DNA of 64,000 nucleotides. It comes from Caenimonas soli (GTDB taxonomy: Bacteria > Pseudomonadota > Gammaproteobacteria > Burkholderiales > Burkholderiaceae_C). The first letter of the stretch is position 1; every line of letters starts with the position of its first letter. The stretch spans positions 62,001 to 126,000 of the forward strand of contig NZ_JABJVV010000009.1 in the NCBI RefSeq assembly GCF_013155545.1, read 5' to 3'. The notes under the pieces were generated by a model. The model was not told the origin of the DNA. It saw only the letters and a program-made list of their open reading frames with translations, and ran no database searches. The translations under genes and the position numbers were made by a program. Shown here one piece after another: positions 47,978-55,505 of this stretch.

Positions 47978-49651
47978 ATGAAGAAGTACGGAGTCATAAC
48001 ATTGGCAGCCGGCGCGGTCGCGTTGATGCTGGTGGGTTGTGGAGGCGGGGGCGGCGGTACAGCCGAGCAGCCCAGCGTGCCGGTGCAGGCGGCGAGCTTG
48101 CAATTGTCGGGCACGGCTGCGACCGGCTTGGCGCTGGCGAGCAGCACCGTCGACGTGCGCTGTGCCAGCGGCACGGGTGCGGCAACCACCAACGAGGCCG
48201 GAGCCTACACAGTCACCATCACCGATGGCGCGCTGCCTTGCATGATCAAAGTGACCGGCCAGGTCGACGGTGTCACCGTCACGCTGCACTCGGTCACCGA
48301 GACGGGCACGACCAGTGGATCGACCACGACGGCAGTGGCCAACGTGACGCCGCTGACCGAATTGATCGTGGCACAGCTGGCGGCTGCGGCTCCCGCTGCC
48401 TACTTCGACAGCTTCGGCGCGGGCTCGACCATCACGACCGAGCAGCTCGCAGCGGCCACCACCACCCTGCTGTCCACCCTGAAAACCGCCACGGGCATCG
48501 ACCTGGGCACCATCGATCCGTTCAAGTCGACACTGGTCCCCGCGACCGCCACGACCGAGGGCAATGCCTATGACGACGCACTCGAGTCGCTGAAGGCCAA
48601 GGTCTCGCTGGAGTCCTTGCCCCTCGTCGTGAACCAGGTCGCGAGCGCCTCCGCGGCGAGCACCGGTGGGGGGTCGGCTCCGATCACCCTGACTGAGGTG
48701 CTGACCGCGGCCAATGCCGGAAGCCTGGCGAACTGCCCGGCAGCAATCAGCGGCAAATACCGGGTGATCGACTACCGCGGCGCGACGCAAGTCGTGCAGT
48801 TCGACTTCAGCAACAACACGCTGACCGATGGAACGGACACGTTCGCTGTCACGCCCAACGCCAGCCAGCCCTGCGAAGTTTCCGTTGCCGGCACCGTCAC
48901 GACCACGGTCGTCTTCGGTCCGAACGGCGTCGGCGCGCTGCGCGACGCCGAGTCCACCGGCTATATCTTCCCGGTCCAGAGCCTTTCCTACGAGGCCATC
49001 GTGGGAGACTGGAGCTTCGTCGAGAGCGGCGTCGACGAGACCGGCACCCGGACCCACTTCGTCGGCAAGATCACCCTCAATGCCGACCGAACGGGCGCCG
49101 TGTGCGACTACGACGTGATGGGCGGCATCACCAGCGCCTGCACGGCCGACGATGAGACGCCTACGGTGTCGGATCGCACCGACGGTGGGCTCCAGCTCAA
49201 CTACGGCGATACCCCCGGCCGGATCTACGGCTACCGCACGCCCGCCGGCACGCTGACCCTGTTCGGCACCAGCAACGCGGAAGGTTCGAGCAGCCTCGGT
49301 GTCATGCAGTCCCACTTCATCGCCTACAAGGCCCAGCCGGCGGTGCTGCCCGCACTCAATACCGTCCGCAAGTCCTGGGACGCATCGATGGTCAATGGTA
49401 ATTCGGGGCTCACCCGGGAGACCCAGACGATCACCGCCGTGGACACGGTCAATCAGACCTACACCCGTGTTCGCGAGAGCGCGCCGACCGTGAGCGATGT
49501 GTTTGCAGTTAACCAGCCGGTATCCGGCATGATCGCCCGCGCCCAGCGCCCCGTCTATGGTTTCGCCCTTCCCGGACTGGGCGTGACGGTTGCCGTCAAC
49601 GCACCGGGCAATACCAACTTCATCTATTCGACGACGGTGATCCGACCCTGA
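47978..49651 (+). CDS. Large hypothetical lipoprotein
   Basis: 557 residues: signal peptide and lipobox (LMLVGC, then a run of glycines), so it is lipidated at Cys 22 or so. An N-terminal Ig-like/carboxypeptidase-regulatory-like part (VDVRCASGTGAATTNEAGAY) is followed by a helical segment (NVTPLTELIVAQLAAAAP) seen in a family of beta-proteobacterial surface lipoproteins. The C-terminal region of about 300 residues is beta-rich. TTAGGAG precedes ATG 47978. Function unknown; the divergent LuxR gene may regulate it. Confidence 0.82.
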   Translation: MKKYGVITLAAGAVALMLVGCGGGGGGTAEQPSVPVQAASLQLSGTAATGLALASSTVDVRCASGTGAATTNEAGAYTVTITDGALPCMIKVTGQVDGVTVTLHSVTETGTTSGSTTTAVANVTPLTELIVAQLAAAAPAAYFDSFGAGSTITTEQLAAATTTLLSTLKTATGIDLGTIDPFKSTLVPATATTEGNAYDDALESLKAKVSLESLPLVVNQVASASAASTGGGSAPITLTEVLTAANAGSLANCPAAISGKYRVIDYRGATQVVQFDFSNNTLTDGTDTFAVTPNASQPCEVSVAGTVTTTVVFGPNGVGALRDAESTGYIFPVQSLSYEAIVGDWSFVESGVDETGTRTHFVGKITLNADRTGAVCDYDVMGGITSACTADDETPTVSDRTDGGLQLNYGDTPGRIYGYRTPAGTLTLFGTSNAEGSSSLGVMQSHFIAYKAQPAVLPALNTVRKSWDASMVNGNSGLTRETQTITAVDTVNQTYTRVRESAPTVSDVFAVNQPVSGMIARAQRPVYGFALPGLGVTVAVNAPGNTNFIYSTTVIRP

Positions 49652-49668
49652 GCCAGCTGAGCTCCTGA

Positions 49669-49699
49669 AAACCCCGGCGCGGTGCGCCGGGGTTTTTTT
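49669..49699. terminator. Strong intrinsic terminator
   Basis: AACCCCGGCGC-GGT-GCGCCGGGGTT followed by five more T. It lies 18 bases after the lipoprotein stop and also faces the dodecin gene, so it can serve both strands. Confidence 0.92.
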
Positions 49700-49714
49700 A
49701 TGCGCGCCGGCCGT

Positions 49715-49921
49715 TCACTCGAGAGTGAATCCGACCTTCACCGTCACCTGCCAATGGGCGACCTTGCCGTCCTGGATATGGCCGCGTGTCTCCACTATCT
49801 CGAACCACTGCATGTTGCGGACGGACCCGTGCGCCTTGGCAATGGCAGTACTGACGGCATCTTCGATGCCCGAGCTGGACGACCCGGTGAGCTCGACGGT
49901 CTTGTACACGTGGTTAGGCAT
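49715..49921 (-). CDS. Dodecin
   Basis: 68-residue flavin-binding dodecamer-forming protein: [36 protein letters not shown] (conserved W for flavin stacking) and [19 protein letters not shown]. It stores or buffers FMN/FAD/riboflavin. Its ATG lies inside the dadA 3' end (8-base overlap), so it is co-translated with a flavoenzyme under the glycine riboswitch. Confidence 0.95.
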   Translation of the reverse strand: MPNHVYKTVELTGSSSSGIEDAVSTAIAKAHGSVRNMQWFEIVETRGHIQDGKVAHWQVTVKVGFTLE

Positions 49922-51212
49922 TGCGGCTCCTTGACGTTGGAGCCACAGTATGTCCGTATTCGACCCGGCCGAGTACCCTGGGGCCCGAAGCCGGCAGCAG
50001 GTTCTGCACAATCTCCTCTGCCACCAGCTCGGAGGTGGCCGCAGACAAAGTCCAGCCAAGATGTCCGTGCCCGGTGTTGTAGAACACATTGGCGGCCTTG
50101 CCGCGGCCGACGCGGGGCATCATGTCCGGCATCATGGGACGCAGGCCCGCCCACGGCACAACGCTGCGGGTATCCACGCCCGGGAAGCATTGGTGCACCC
50201 AGTCGATCAACGGCTTCACACGGTCGGCGCGGATGTCGCGGTTGAAGCCGTTGAACTCGGCGGTGCCGGCAACCCGGAACCGGTCGACGCCGAGCCGGCT
50301 GGTCACCAGCTTGGTCTCGTCATCCAGCAGGCTCACCTCGGGCGCCGCGGCCTGGCTCGCGGCGTCCCGCAGGTTGACCGTGATGGAATAGCCCTTGACC
50401 GGGTAGACGTTGATCCGGTCTCCCAGGCCTGCCGCGAGTGCGCGGCTAGCGGTTCCAGCACAGACCACGACGGCATCGAAGCTCTGCCTGGTCACGCACC
50501 CTTGCGAGGCAGACGTCACATGCACCTGGCGGCCGTCAGTCTCGACTTTCGCCACGTCGAGCTCGTACAGGCAGGTCGCGCCGCGGCGGGCCGCAGCCGC
50601 TGCGATGCCTTGAGTGAACTTGTGAATATCGCCCGTGGAATCGCTTTCCGTGAAGAAGCCGCCGTAGTAGCCGCCCGCCAGCGTCGGTTCGATCTGTTTC
50701 ATCTCCTGCGGCGTGACCGCGCGGCGAGCCAACCCACCTTGGGCCAGCAATTGGCTGACGCGCGCCGCGTGTTCGAAACCGGCTTTGTCGCGGTAGATGT
50801 GCAGGATGCCCTGGCGCTTCAGGTCGAACTCGATGTTCTCCGCCGCAGCCCAGGAAAACATATGCTCGCGGGCGGCAATGGCCAGCCGCGCCGTCCGGAC
50901 CGTGTTGCTTTCGTATCGCGGAAGGCTGGCGATGAACTCCGCGAACCAGGACAGCTTGTGCCAGCCGAGTTTCGGGTTCACCAGCAAGGGGGCATCTTTC
51001 CTGAACATCCACTTCAGGCCCTTGAGGAGGGTGGAGGGGTGGTTCCAGACTTCGGCGTTGGACGCCGAGAGCTGTCCGCCGTTGGCGAACGAGGTCTCCA
51101 TGGCCGCATACCGATGCCGCTCGAACAGGGTGACGCTGAAGCCGCGTCGCACGAGTGAATAGGCCGTCGTGGCGCCGGTAATCCCGCCGCCAACCACTGC
51201 AATCGTTTTCAT
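49914..51212 (-). CDS. dadA: D-amino acid dehydrogenase
   Basis: 432-residue FAD protein of the DadA type: [17 protein letters not shown] (FAD-binding), [20 protein letters not shown] (family signature) and [19 protein letters not shown] (C-terminal FAD site). It oxidatively deaminates D-amino acids, possibly also glycine-like substrates, at the membrane. GGAG lies 7 bases before ATG 51212. The 5' leader contains a tandem glycine riboswitch, linking expression to glycine. Confidence 0.93.
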   Translation of the reverse strand: MKTIAVVGGGITGATTAYSLVRRGFSVTLFERHRYAAMETSFANGGQLSASNAEVWNHPSTLLKGLKWMFRKDAPLLVNPKLGWHKLSWFAEFIASLPRYESNTVRTARLAIAAREHMFSWAAAENIEFDLKRQGILHIYRDKAGFEHAARVSQLLAQGGLARRAVTPQEMKQIEPTLAGGYYGGFFTESDSTGDIHKFTQGIAAAAARRGATCLYELDVAKVETDGRQVHVTSASQGCVTRQSFDAVVVCAGTASRALAAGLGDRINVYPVKGYSITVNLRDAASQAAAPEVSLLDDETKLVTSRLGVDRFRVAGTAEFNGFNRDIRADRVKPLIDWVHQCFPGVDTRSVVPWAGLRPMMPDMMPRVGRGKAANVFYNTGHGHLGWTLSAATSELVAEEIVQNLLPASGPRVLGRVEYGHTVAPTSRSRNA

Positions 51213-51267
51213 TTGGGAACTCCGCACCGTCGAGAGGGTTGGACCGCGCACACGACCGTGTGACGGA

Positions 51268-51470
51268 CACCCCCTCTGTGCTGGACCTGAGAGATTCGCA
51301 AGTGCCGCTGCCGGACTTGCTTGCTCCTACGGTGCGCTGGGCCGACGATGCCGCCCAGCTCTCTTCAGAGTTGCTCGCGGGACCGGTCCTTTGGCCTGAG
51401 AGATTCCGGGGCGGTTGCTCCTTCGGCGCCGGCCCTCGGCGCTACGCCGGTCCGGACTCTCCCGATCCCG
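51268..51470 (-). promoter_or_regulatory. Tandem glycine riboswitch
   Basis: Read on the minus strand, two gcvT-type glycine aptamers follow each other. Aptamer 1: GGGAGAGTCCGG, then GCCGAAGGAGCAA, then CTCTCAGGCCAAAGGACCG. Aptamer 2: GAAGAGAGC, then ACCGTAGGAGCAAG, then CTCTCAGGTCCAGCACAGAG. The conserved AGGAGCAA and CTCTCAGG elements of each are at 51415-51424 and 51321-51330, and near 51395 and 51290. It lies about 55 bases upstream of dadA. No T-tract terminator is evident, so control may be translational. Confidence 0.9.
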
Positions 51471-51541
51471 CGCCGGCGTGATGCCGGACGCAGTGACACT
51501 CGCGTGTCAACTTCGCCCATTATGCATCGGCCAGGCACGCG

Positions 51542-52534
51542 TCACTCCGCCTTGATATTGGCCTCTTTCACAATCCGCGCATTCGCGGCGTGCTCCCGCT
51601 CGATCACCGCCGCGAACTGCTGCGGCGTGCCGGGGCTCACCACGTTGTCCAGCTTGCGCAACTGCTTCTGCACTTCTTCATCGGCCAGCACCTTGTTGAT
51701 GTCGGCGTTCAGGCGCCGCACCGCCTCGGGCGGCATGGCCGCGGGCGCGTAGAAGCCGAACAGCGAGGTGAGGTTGGCCTCGGGATAGCCCAGCTCCGCC
51801 AGGGTAGCCACCTGCGGCATGTTCGGCAGGCGGCGCGGGCCGGTCACCGCCAGCACCCGCAGCTTGCCCTCGTCGATCAGGCTGTTGACGGCCGCGAACG
51901 GGTTGGCGACGAACAGGTCGAACTGGCCGCCCGCTGCGTCGGTGACGAGCTGGGGGCCGCCCTTGTAGGGGACGTGCGTGAGGTCGGCGCCCGACTTGCG
52001 GCGGATCTGCTCGATCATGATGTGGCCGAGCGTGCCGAAGCCCGAACTCGCGATGCTCACTTTGCCCGGCTCGGCCTTCGCCATCGTGATCGCGTCGTTG
52101 AAGCTCCTGCCCTTGAAGCGAGTCGTCGCCAGCACGTAGACCGGCGAATACATCACCGACGCCACCGGCACGAAATCCTTCAGCGGGTCGTACTGCACCT
52201 TCATGATGTGCGGATTCAGCGTCAGCGGGCTGATCGCGGCGAAGGCCAGCGTGTGGCCGTCATCCGCCTTGGCGACGGCGTCCATGCCGATCGTGCCGCC
52301 GGCGCCGGCGCGGTTGTCCACCACTACCGGCTGCCCCAGCAACGGCCGCAGGTGCTCGGCGAGCATGCGCGTGACCACGTCGTTCACGCCGCCCGCCGGG
52401 TAGGGCACGATGATCTTCACCGGACGGGTCGGCCATTGGCCCTGTGCGCGCGTGGCGAGCGGCAGCACGGCGGCTGCGAGTGAACCCAGACCCAGCCCAA
52501 GGGCCTGTCGGCGAGATGTCCGGCGAGTTGTCAT
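51542..52534 (-). CDS. Bug-family tripartite tricarboxylate substrate-binding protein
   Basis: 330 residues with a twin-arginine-like signal region (MTTRRTSRRQALGLGLGSLA, cleavage after RAQ) and the family start WPTRPVKIIVPYPAGGVND. VVVDNRAGAGGTIGMDAVAKA, VPYKGGPQLVTDAAGGQFD and GFYAPAAMPPEAVRRLN are hallmark Bug/TctC segments. There are no TctAB genes nearby, as is common for these proteins. ATG 52534 overlaps the amidohydrolase stop (ATGA), suggesting the ligand is the amidohydrolase substrate or product. Confidence 0.93.
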   Translation of the reverse strand: MTTRRTSRRQALGLGLGSLAAAVLPLATRAQGQWPTRPVKIIVPYPAGGVNDVVTRMLAEHLRPLLGQPVVVDNRAGAGGTIGMDAVAKADDGHTLAFAAISPLTLNPHIMKVQYDPLKDFVPVASVMYSPVYVLATTRFKGRSFNDAITMAKAEPGKVSIASSGFGTLGHIMIEQIRRKSGADLTHVPYKGGPQLVTDAAGGQFDLFVANPFAAVNSLIDEGKLRVLAVTGPRRLPNMPQVATLAELGYPEANLTSLFGFYAPAAMPPEAVRRLNADINKVLADEEVQKQLRKLDNVVSPGTPQQFAAVIEREHAANARIVKEANIKAE

Positions 52535-53745
52535 GACCGCATTTCCTTTCCGGTTTTCTTTTCCTGTTCGAACCACTGACGCGCCAGCCGGTCCCAGAAG
52601 CTCGCGCCCAGGCCGAGGATGTCGTCGTTGAAATCGTAGGCGGCGTTGTGCAGGTTGACGCCCGGCTTGCCGCCCGCGCCGTTGCCGATGAAGCCGTAGG
52701 CGCCTGGCACCTTCTCCAGGAAGAAGCCGAAGTCTTCCGCGGTCATCGCCGGCAGCACGTCGACATGGGCGTTGTCGTCGCCGACCATCTTGCCCATCAC
52801 CTGCGCCATGAAGCGCGCTTCGTGCGGATGGTTGACCGTGGTCGGGTAGCCCGGCTTGATGATCACTTCGGCGCTCGCGCGGTGCGCCTGGGCGACGTGG
52901 GTACTGATGCGCTCGATGCCCTCCATCAGCTGGTTCAGCACTGCGCTGCCCAGGGTGCGGCAGGTGCCGTAAATGAAGGCCTCGTTGGGGATGATGTTTT
53001 CCACGGTGCCCGATTCGATCTTGCCGACGGTGAGCACCGCGCTGTCCAGCGGATCGACACCGCGCGACACCAGCGTCTGCAACTGCCCGACGATGGCGCA
53101 GGCGACGGGGATCGGGTCCACGGTGCTGTGGGGCTGGGCCGCGTGGCCGCCCTTGCCGCGTACGCGGATCTCGAAGCGATTGGCCGAGGCCATGATCGGC
53201 CCGACCCGCACGCCCATCTGCCCGGCCGGCAGCGCGGGCCAGTTGTGCAGCGCGAACACGGCCTTCATGGGAAATTTGTCGAACAGGCCGTCTTCCATCA
53301 TCCGGCGGGCGCCGGCGCCGCCCTCCTCCCCCGGCTGGAAGATGAAGTGCACCGTGCCGTTGAAATCCGGTTGCTTCGCGAGCAGCGTTGCCCCGCCCAG
53401 CAGCATCGTCGTGTGGCCATCGTGCCCGCAGGCGTGCATGCGGCCGGGATTGGCGCTGATGTAGTCGAAGGCGTTGACTTCCTGTACCGGCAGCGCGTCC
53501 ATGTCGGCGCGCAGCCCGATGGCGCGCGCCGGGTCGTCCGCATCCGGGCCGCTGCCGCGCAGCGTGGCGACGACACCGGTGCCGCCCATACCGCGGTGCA
53601 GCGGCAGGCCGAGCGCCTGCAGCCAGGCGGCAATCTGGTCGGACGTGCGCGTCTCCTCGAACTTCAGTTCGGGATGGGCGTGCAGGTCGCGACGGAACTT
53701 GATGAGCTTGCCGATGTACGGCGCGATGTCCGGAGTTGATTGCAT
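52531..53745 (-). CDS. M20-family amidohydrolase (hippurate/N-acyl amino acid hydrolase type)
   Basis: 404-residue metallopeptidase-fold amidohydrolase. Metal-ligand motifs are RRDLHAHPELKFEE, GLRADMDALPVQE, HACGHDGHTTMLLG, FQPGEEGGAGARRM and LPAMTAEDFGFFLEKVPG. It probably hydrolyses an N-acyl amino acid or related amide. No strong ribosome site precedes ATG 53745, and GCGGA immediately before it is the only candidate. It is the first gene of a pair with the Bug protein. Confidence 0.92.
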   Translation of the reverse strand: MQSTPDIAPYIGKLIKFRRDLHAHPELKFEETRTSDQIAAWLQALGLPLHRGMGGTGVVATLRGSGPDADDPARAIGLRADMDALPVQEVNAFDYISANPGRMHACGHDGHTTMLLGGATLLAKQPDFNGTVHFIFQPGEEGGAGARRMMEDGLFDKFPMKAVFALHNWPALPAGQMGVRVGPIMASANRFEIRVRGKGGHAAQPHSTVDPIPVACAIVGQLQTLVSRGVDPLDSAVLTVGKIESGTVENIIPNEAFIYGTCRTLGSAVLNQLMEGIERISTHVAQAHRASAEVIIKPGYPTTVNHPHEARFMAQVMGKMVGDDNAHVDVLPAMTAEDFGFFLEKVPGAYGFIGNGAGGKPGVNLHNAAYDFNDDILGLGASFWDRLARQWFEQEKKTGKEMRS

Positions 53746-53811
53746 TCCGCGCCCGGCGGCGCGAAAGGTGCTGCGGGGGCGGAATGATCTTAGCCGCTCA
53801 GCACGACTCGA

Positions 53812-54117
53812 TCAGTCGGCCACGGCGAATTCCTGCCGGAACGCTTCGCAGAATGCCGGCGAGCCGCTGAGCGTCAAAGTCAGCGTAGTCAGCGCCGGGT
53901 GGTCGGGCTCGGCCATGCTCTGCAATTCGTAATCCCACTCGCTTTCGTCCTGCAGCGCCCCCGCCGGTCCGAACGTCCGGCCGGCCCAATCCAGCACGGC
54001 GGCGACCTCGGCGCGCAGTGCAGGCAGGCGGGCGGGATCGACCGAAGCCATGGCATCGAAGCTGCCGCGGCCGGACTCTTCGTCGCTGAAATCGAAATCG
54101 AGGTAGTGCAGTTGCAT
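53812..54117 (-). CDS. Hypothetical protein (101 residues)
   Basis: Starts MQLHYLDFDFSDEESGRGSF; an acidic, soluble alpha/beta protein resembling a conserved Burkholderiales family with no assigned role. AVLDWAGRTFGPAGAL and ESEWDYELQSM are its most distinctive segments. ATG 54117 is selected over the longer frame because the conserved beta strand begins there. Confidence 0.75.
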   Translation of the reverse strand: MQLHYLDFDFSDEESGRGSFDAMASVDPARLPALRAEVAAVLDWAGRTFGPAGALQDESEWDYELQSMAEPDHPALTTLTLTLSGSPAFCEAFRQEFAVAD

Positions 54118-54151
54118 GGCGCAAGCATGCCCCAAGCCGCCACGGCGCAAT

Positions 54152-54577
54152 TCAGCGCTTGCGGTTCCCCGGCTCAGCCTTTCCATCTCGCGCCGTGCCC
54201 ATCCGAGCCTGCAGGTAGAGGCCTAGTTCGCGGATTGGCACGAACATAGCCGGCAGCGGCGGCTCCGCCTTTGGTGCCTGTCGGGCACCGCTGCGCTTCG
54301 CGACGGCGTTCTTGACTCCACTCGAAACTGTCACGGACGTCTTTGCAGAACGGGTAACTGCGGCCTGTCGGGGCGCTGCCTTGGCATGTTGCACAACGGT
54401 TGGGGCGTTAACCAGTTCGCCGGCAGCCTTGGCTTCAATGCGGGCTGGCTTGTCGAACACTGAAACCAGCTCAAGTACCTCCCGCGTGGGCGTCGGGTCC
54501 GGGCCGCCCCACGCGGCGATCGCGCACGCCACGAGCACAAGCATGCGGAATGCGTAGCGGGCGAGCGCGGAATCCAT
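54152..54577 (-). CDS. Hypothetical exported protein
   Basis: 141 residues: N-terminal hydrophobic segment (YAFRMLVLVACAIAAWGG, signal peptide or anchor) followed by a low-complexity A/K/P/V-rich region and a short conserved-looking end (MFVPIRELGLYLQARMG). No ribosome-binding site is seen at ATG 54577, so the start is uncertain. Confidence 0.5.
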   Translation of the reverse strand: MDSALARYAFRMLVLVACAIAAWGGPDPTPTREVLELVSVFDKPARIEAKAAGELVNAPTVVQHAKAAPRQAAVTRSAKTSVTVSSGVKNAVAKRSGARQAPKAEPPLPAMFVPIRELGLYLQARMGTARDGKAEPGNRKR

Positions 54578-54586
54578 GGCGCCGAG

Positions 54587-54769
54587 TTAATGGTGTGCCG
54601 CCAAATGTTCGCGCACGGAAGTGACATGATCGCCCACCTTCTTCACCGCGTCCGTCAACTCGGCCACAGTGCAGTGGAGCTCCCTGCTCCAGTACTGCAA
54701 CTCGACCCGGTTCTGGGTATCGATACGACCAGGGTCAAGGGGCTTGTAAGGGGTTGAAGGGTCGACCAT
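54587..54769 (-). CDS. DUF3606-like small protein, copy 1
   Basis: 60 residues with RIDTQNRVELQYWSRELHCT followed by VAELTDAVKKVGDHVTSVREHL, the DUF3606 pattern (a two-helix domain, function unknown). AGGAGG lies 4 bases before ATG 54769. A diverged relative lies next to it. Confidence 0.85.
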   Translation of the reverse strand: MVDPSTPYKPLDPGRIDTQNRVELQYWSRELHCTVAELTDAVKKVGDHVTSVREHLAAHH

Positions 54770-54887
54770 ATTGCCTCCTGTGCTAATGCGAAACAAGGAG
54801 CCCGTCCAAGCGGGGGAGCCGTCAAGCATACGCCCAAGAGCCCGTGCCGGCACCATTCTCTGATGAGATGTCCCCAGTATGAAGCCG

Positions 54888-55121
54888 TTAAAGCAATTCG
54901 AGCTGCCGGTCTGGTTCAGCCTTGAAACGCTTCCTCGAGGGCGGTGGTGGGGCGGTGGTCGGATGGGTTCGGAGGTATGCGCGAATCTTGCGTGGAGTTA
55001 TGCCTACAACACGTACCGCCTCCAGCAGCTGATCCGACGAAGTGCCCAACGTCTTCGCCCACTCGTCAAACTCTCGAGCGCTCCGATCAGGCTGCTGCGT
55101 GCCGATTGCTTGTAACGTCAT
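54888..55121 (-). CDS. DUF3606-like small protein, copy 2
   Basis: 77 residues; FDEWAKTLGTSSDQLLEAVR followed by VVGITPRKIRAYL is a shortened DUF3606-like core, with a proline-rich basic tail (PTTAPPPPSRKRFK). GGAGGG lies 7 bases before ATG 55121. It may be a diverged duplicate of the 54587 gene. Confidence 0.7.
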   Translation of the reverse strand: MTLQAIGTQQPDRSAREFDEWAKTLGTSSDQLLEAVRVVGITPRKIRAYLRTHPTTAPPPPSRKRFKAEPDRQLELL

Positions 55122-55286
55122 CTCGCTACCCTCCAAGTGCGACGACATTAACTCCCTGGCCACAGCTTGGCATAACCTGGACAGCTCGGCAACCCCGGCG
55201 CAACCCGAAAGCGGCCCAATATCGAGGTGTGGGCGCGCCGCCGCCGAAAAAGAGGAGTCCAGCCTGCCGGTGGCGGGTGCCGACGT

Positions 55287-55314
55287 GAGAAAGCCCCGGC
55301 TGGCGGGGCTTTCG
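55287..55314. terminator. GC-rich hairpin, probable bidirectional terminator
   Basis: GAAAGCCCC-GGCTGGC-GGGGCTTTC: perfect 9-base stem with A and T runs at the ends, so it can act on either strand. The rest of the gap (55122-55370) holds no recognisable gene. Confidence 0.7.
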
Positions 55315-55371
55315 GGACGGTACTGACGGCCTCTGAGGCTCTGTGAAAACTATTTGTGGCGGAGCAGCGCC

Positions 55372-55505
55372 CCCCCAATGCAAGATCGAGGTCACGATGC
55401 GCCAGCCTCCGATTGCGCCAGTCGTGCGCGAATGTGGTCGCCTGTACCGCCTCCTCCACCAAAGCCTGAATGTGCGCACGAGGCGCTGATTCAGTCAAGA
55501 GCTCA
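55372..55505 (-). pseudogene. Gene fragment truncated at the NRPS-like locus
   Basis: The frame reading ESAPRAHIQALVEEAVQATT then FAHDWRNRRLAHRDLDLAL looks like the interior of a real helical protein (the 'DWRNRRLAHRDL' pattern recalls HEPN-like hypothetical proteins). It has no start: upstream it runs into the last codons of the NRPS-like gene at 55503, and downstream it loses sense after a run of C. It is read as a remnant of a gene destroyed when the 55.5-62.5 kb locus arose. Confidence 0.5.

Noticed and set aside
47756..49315. 519-codon frame on the - strand
   Set aside because: Antisense of the lipoprotein gene; its good ribosome site and lipobox make the + strand gene the real one.
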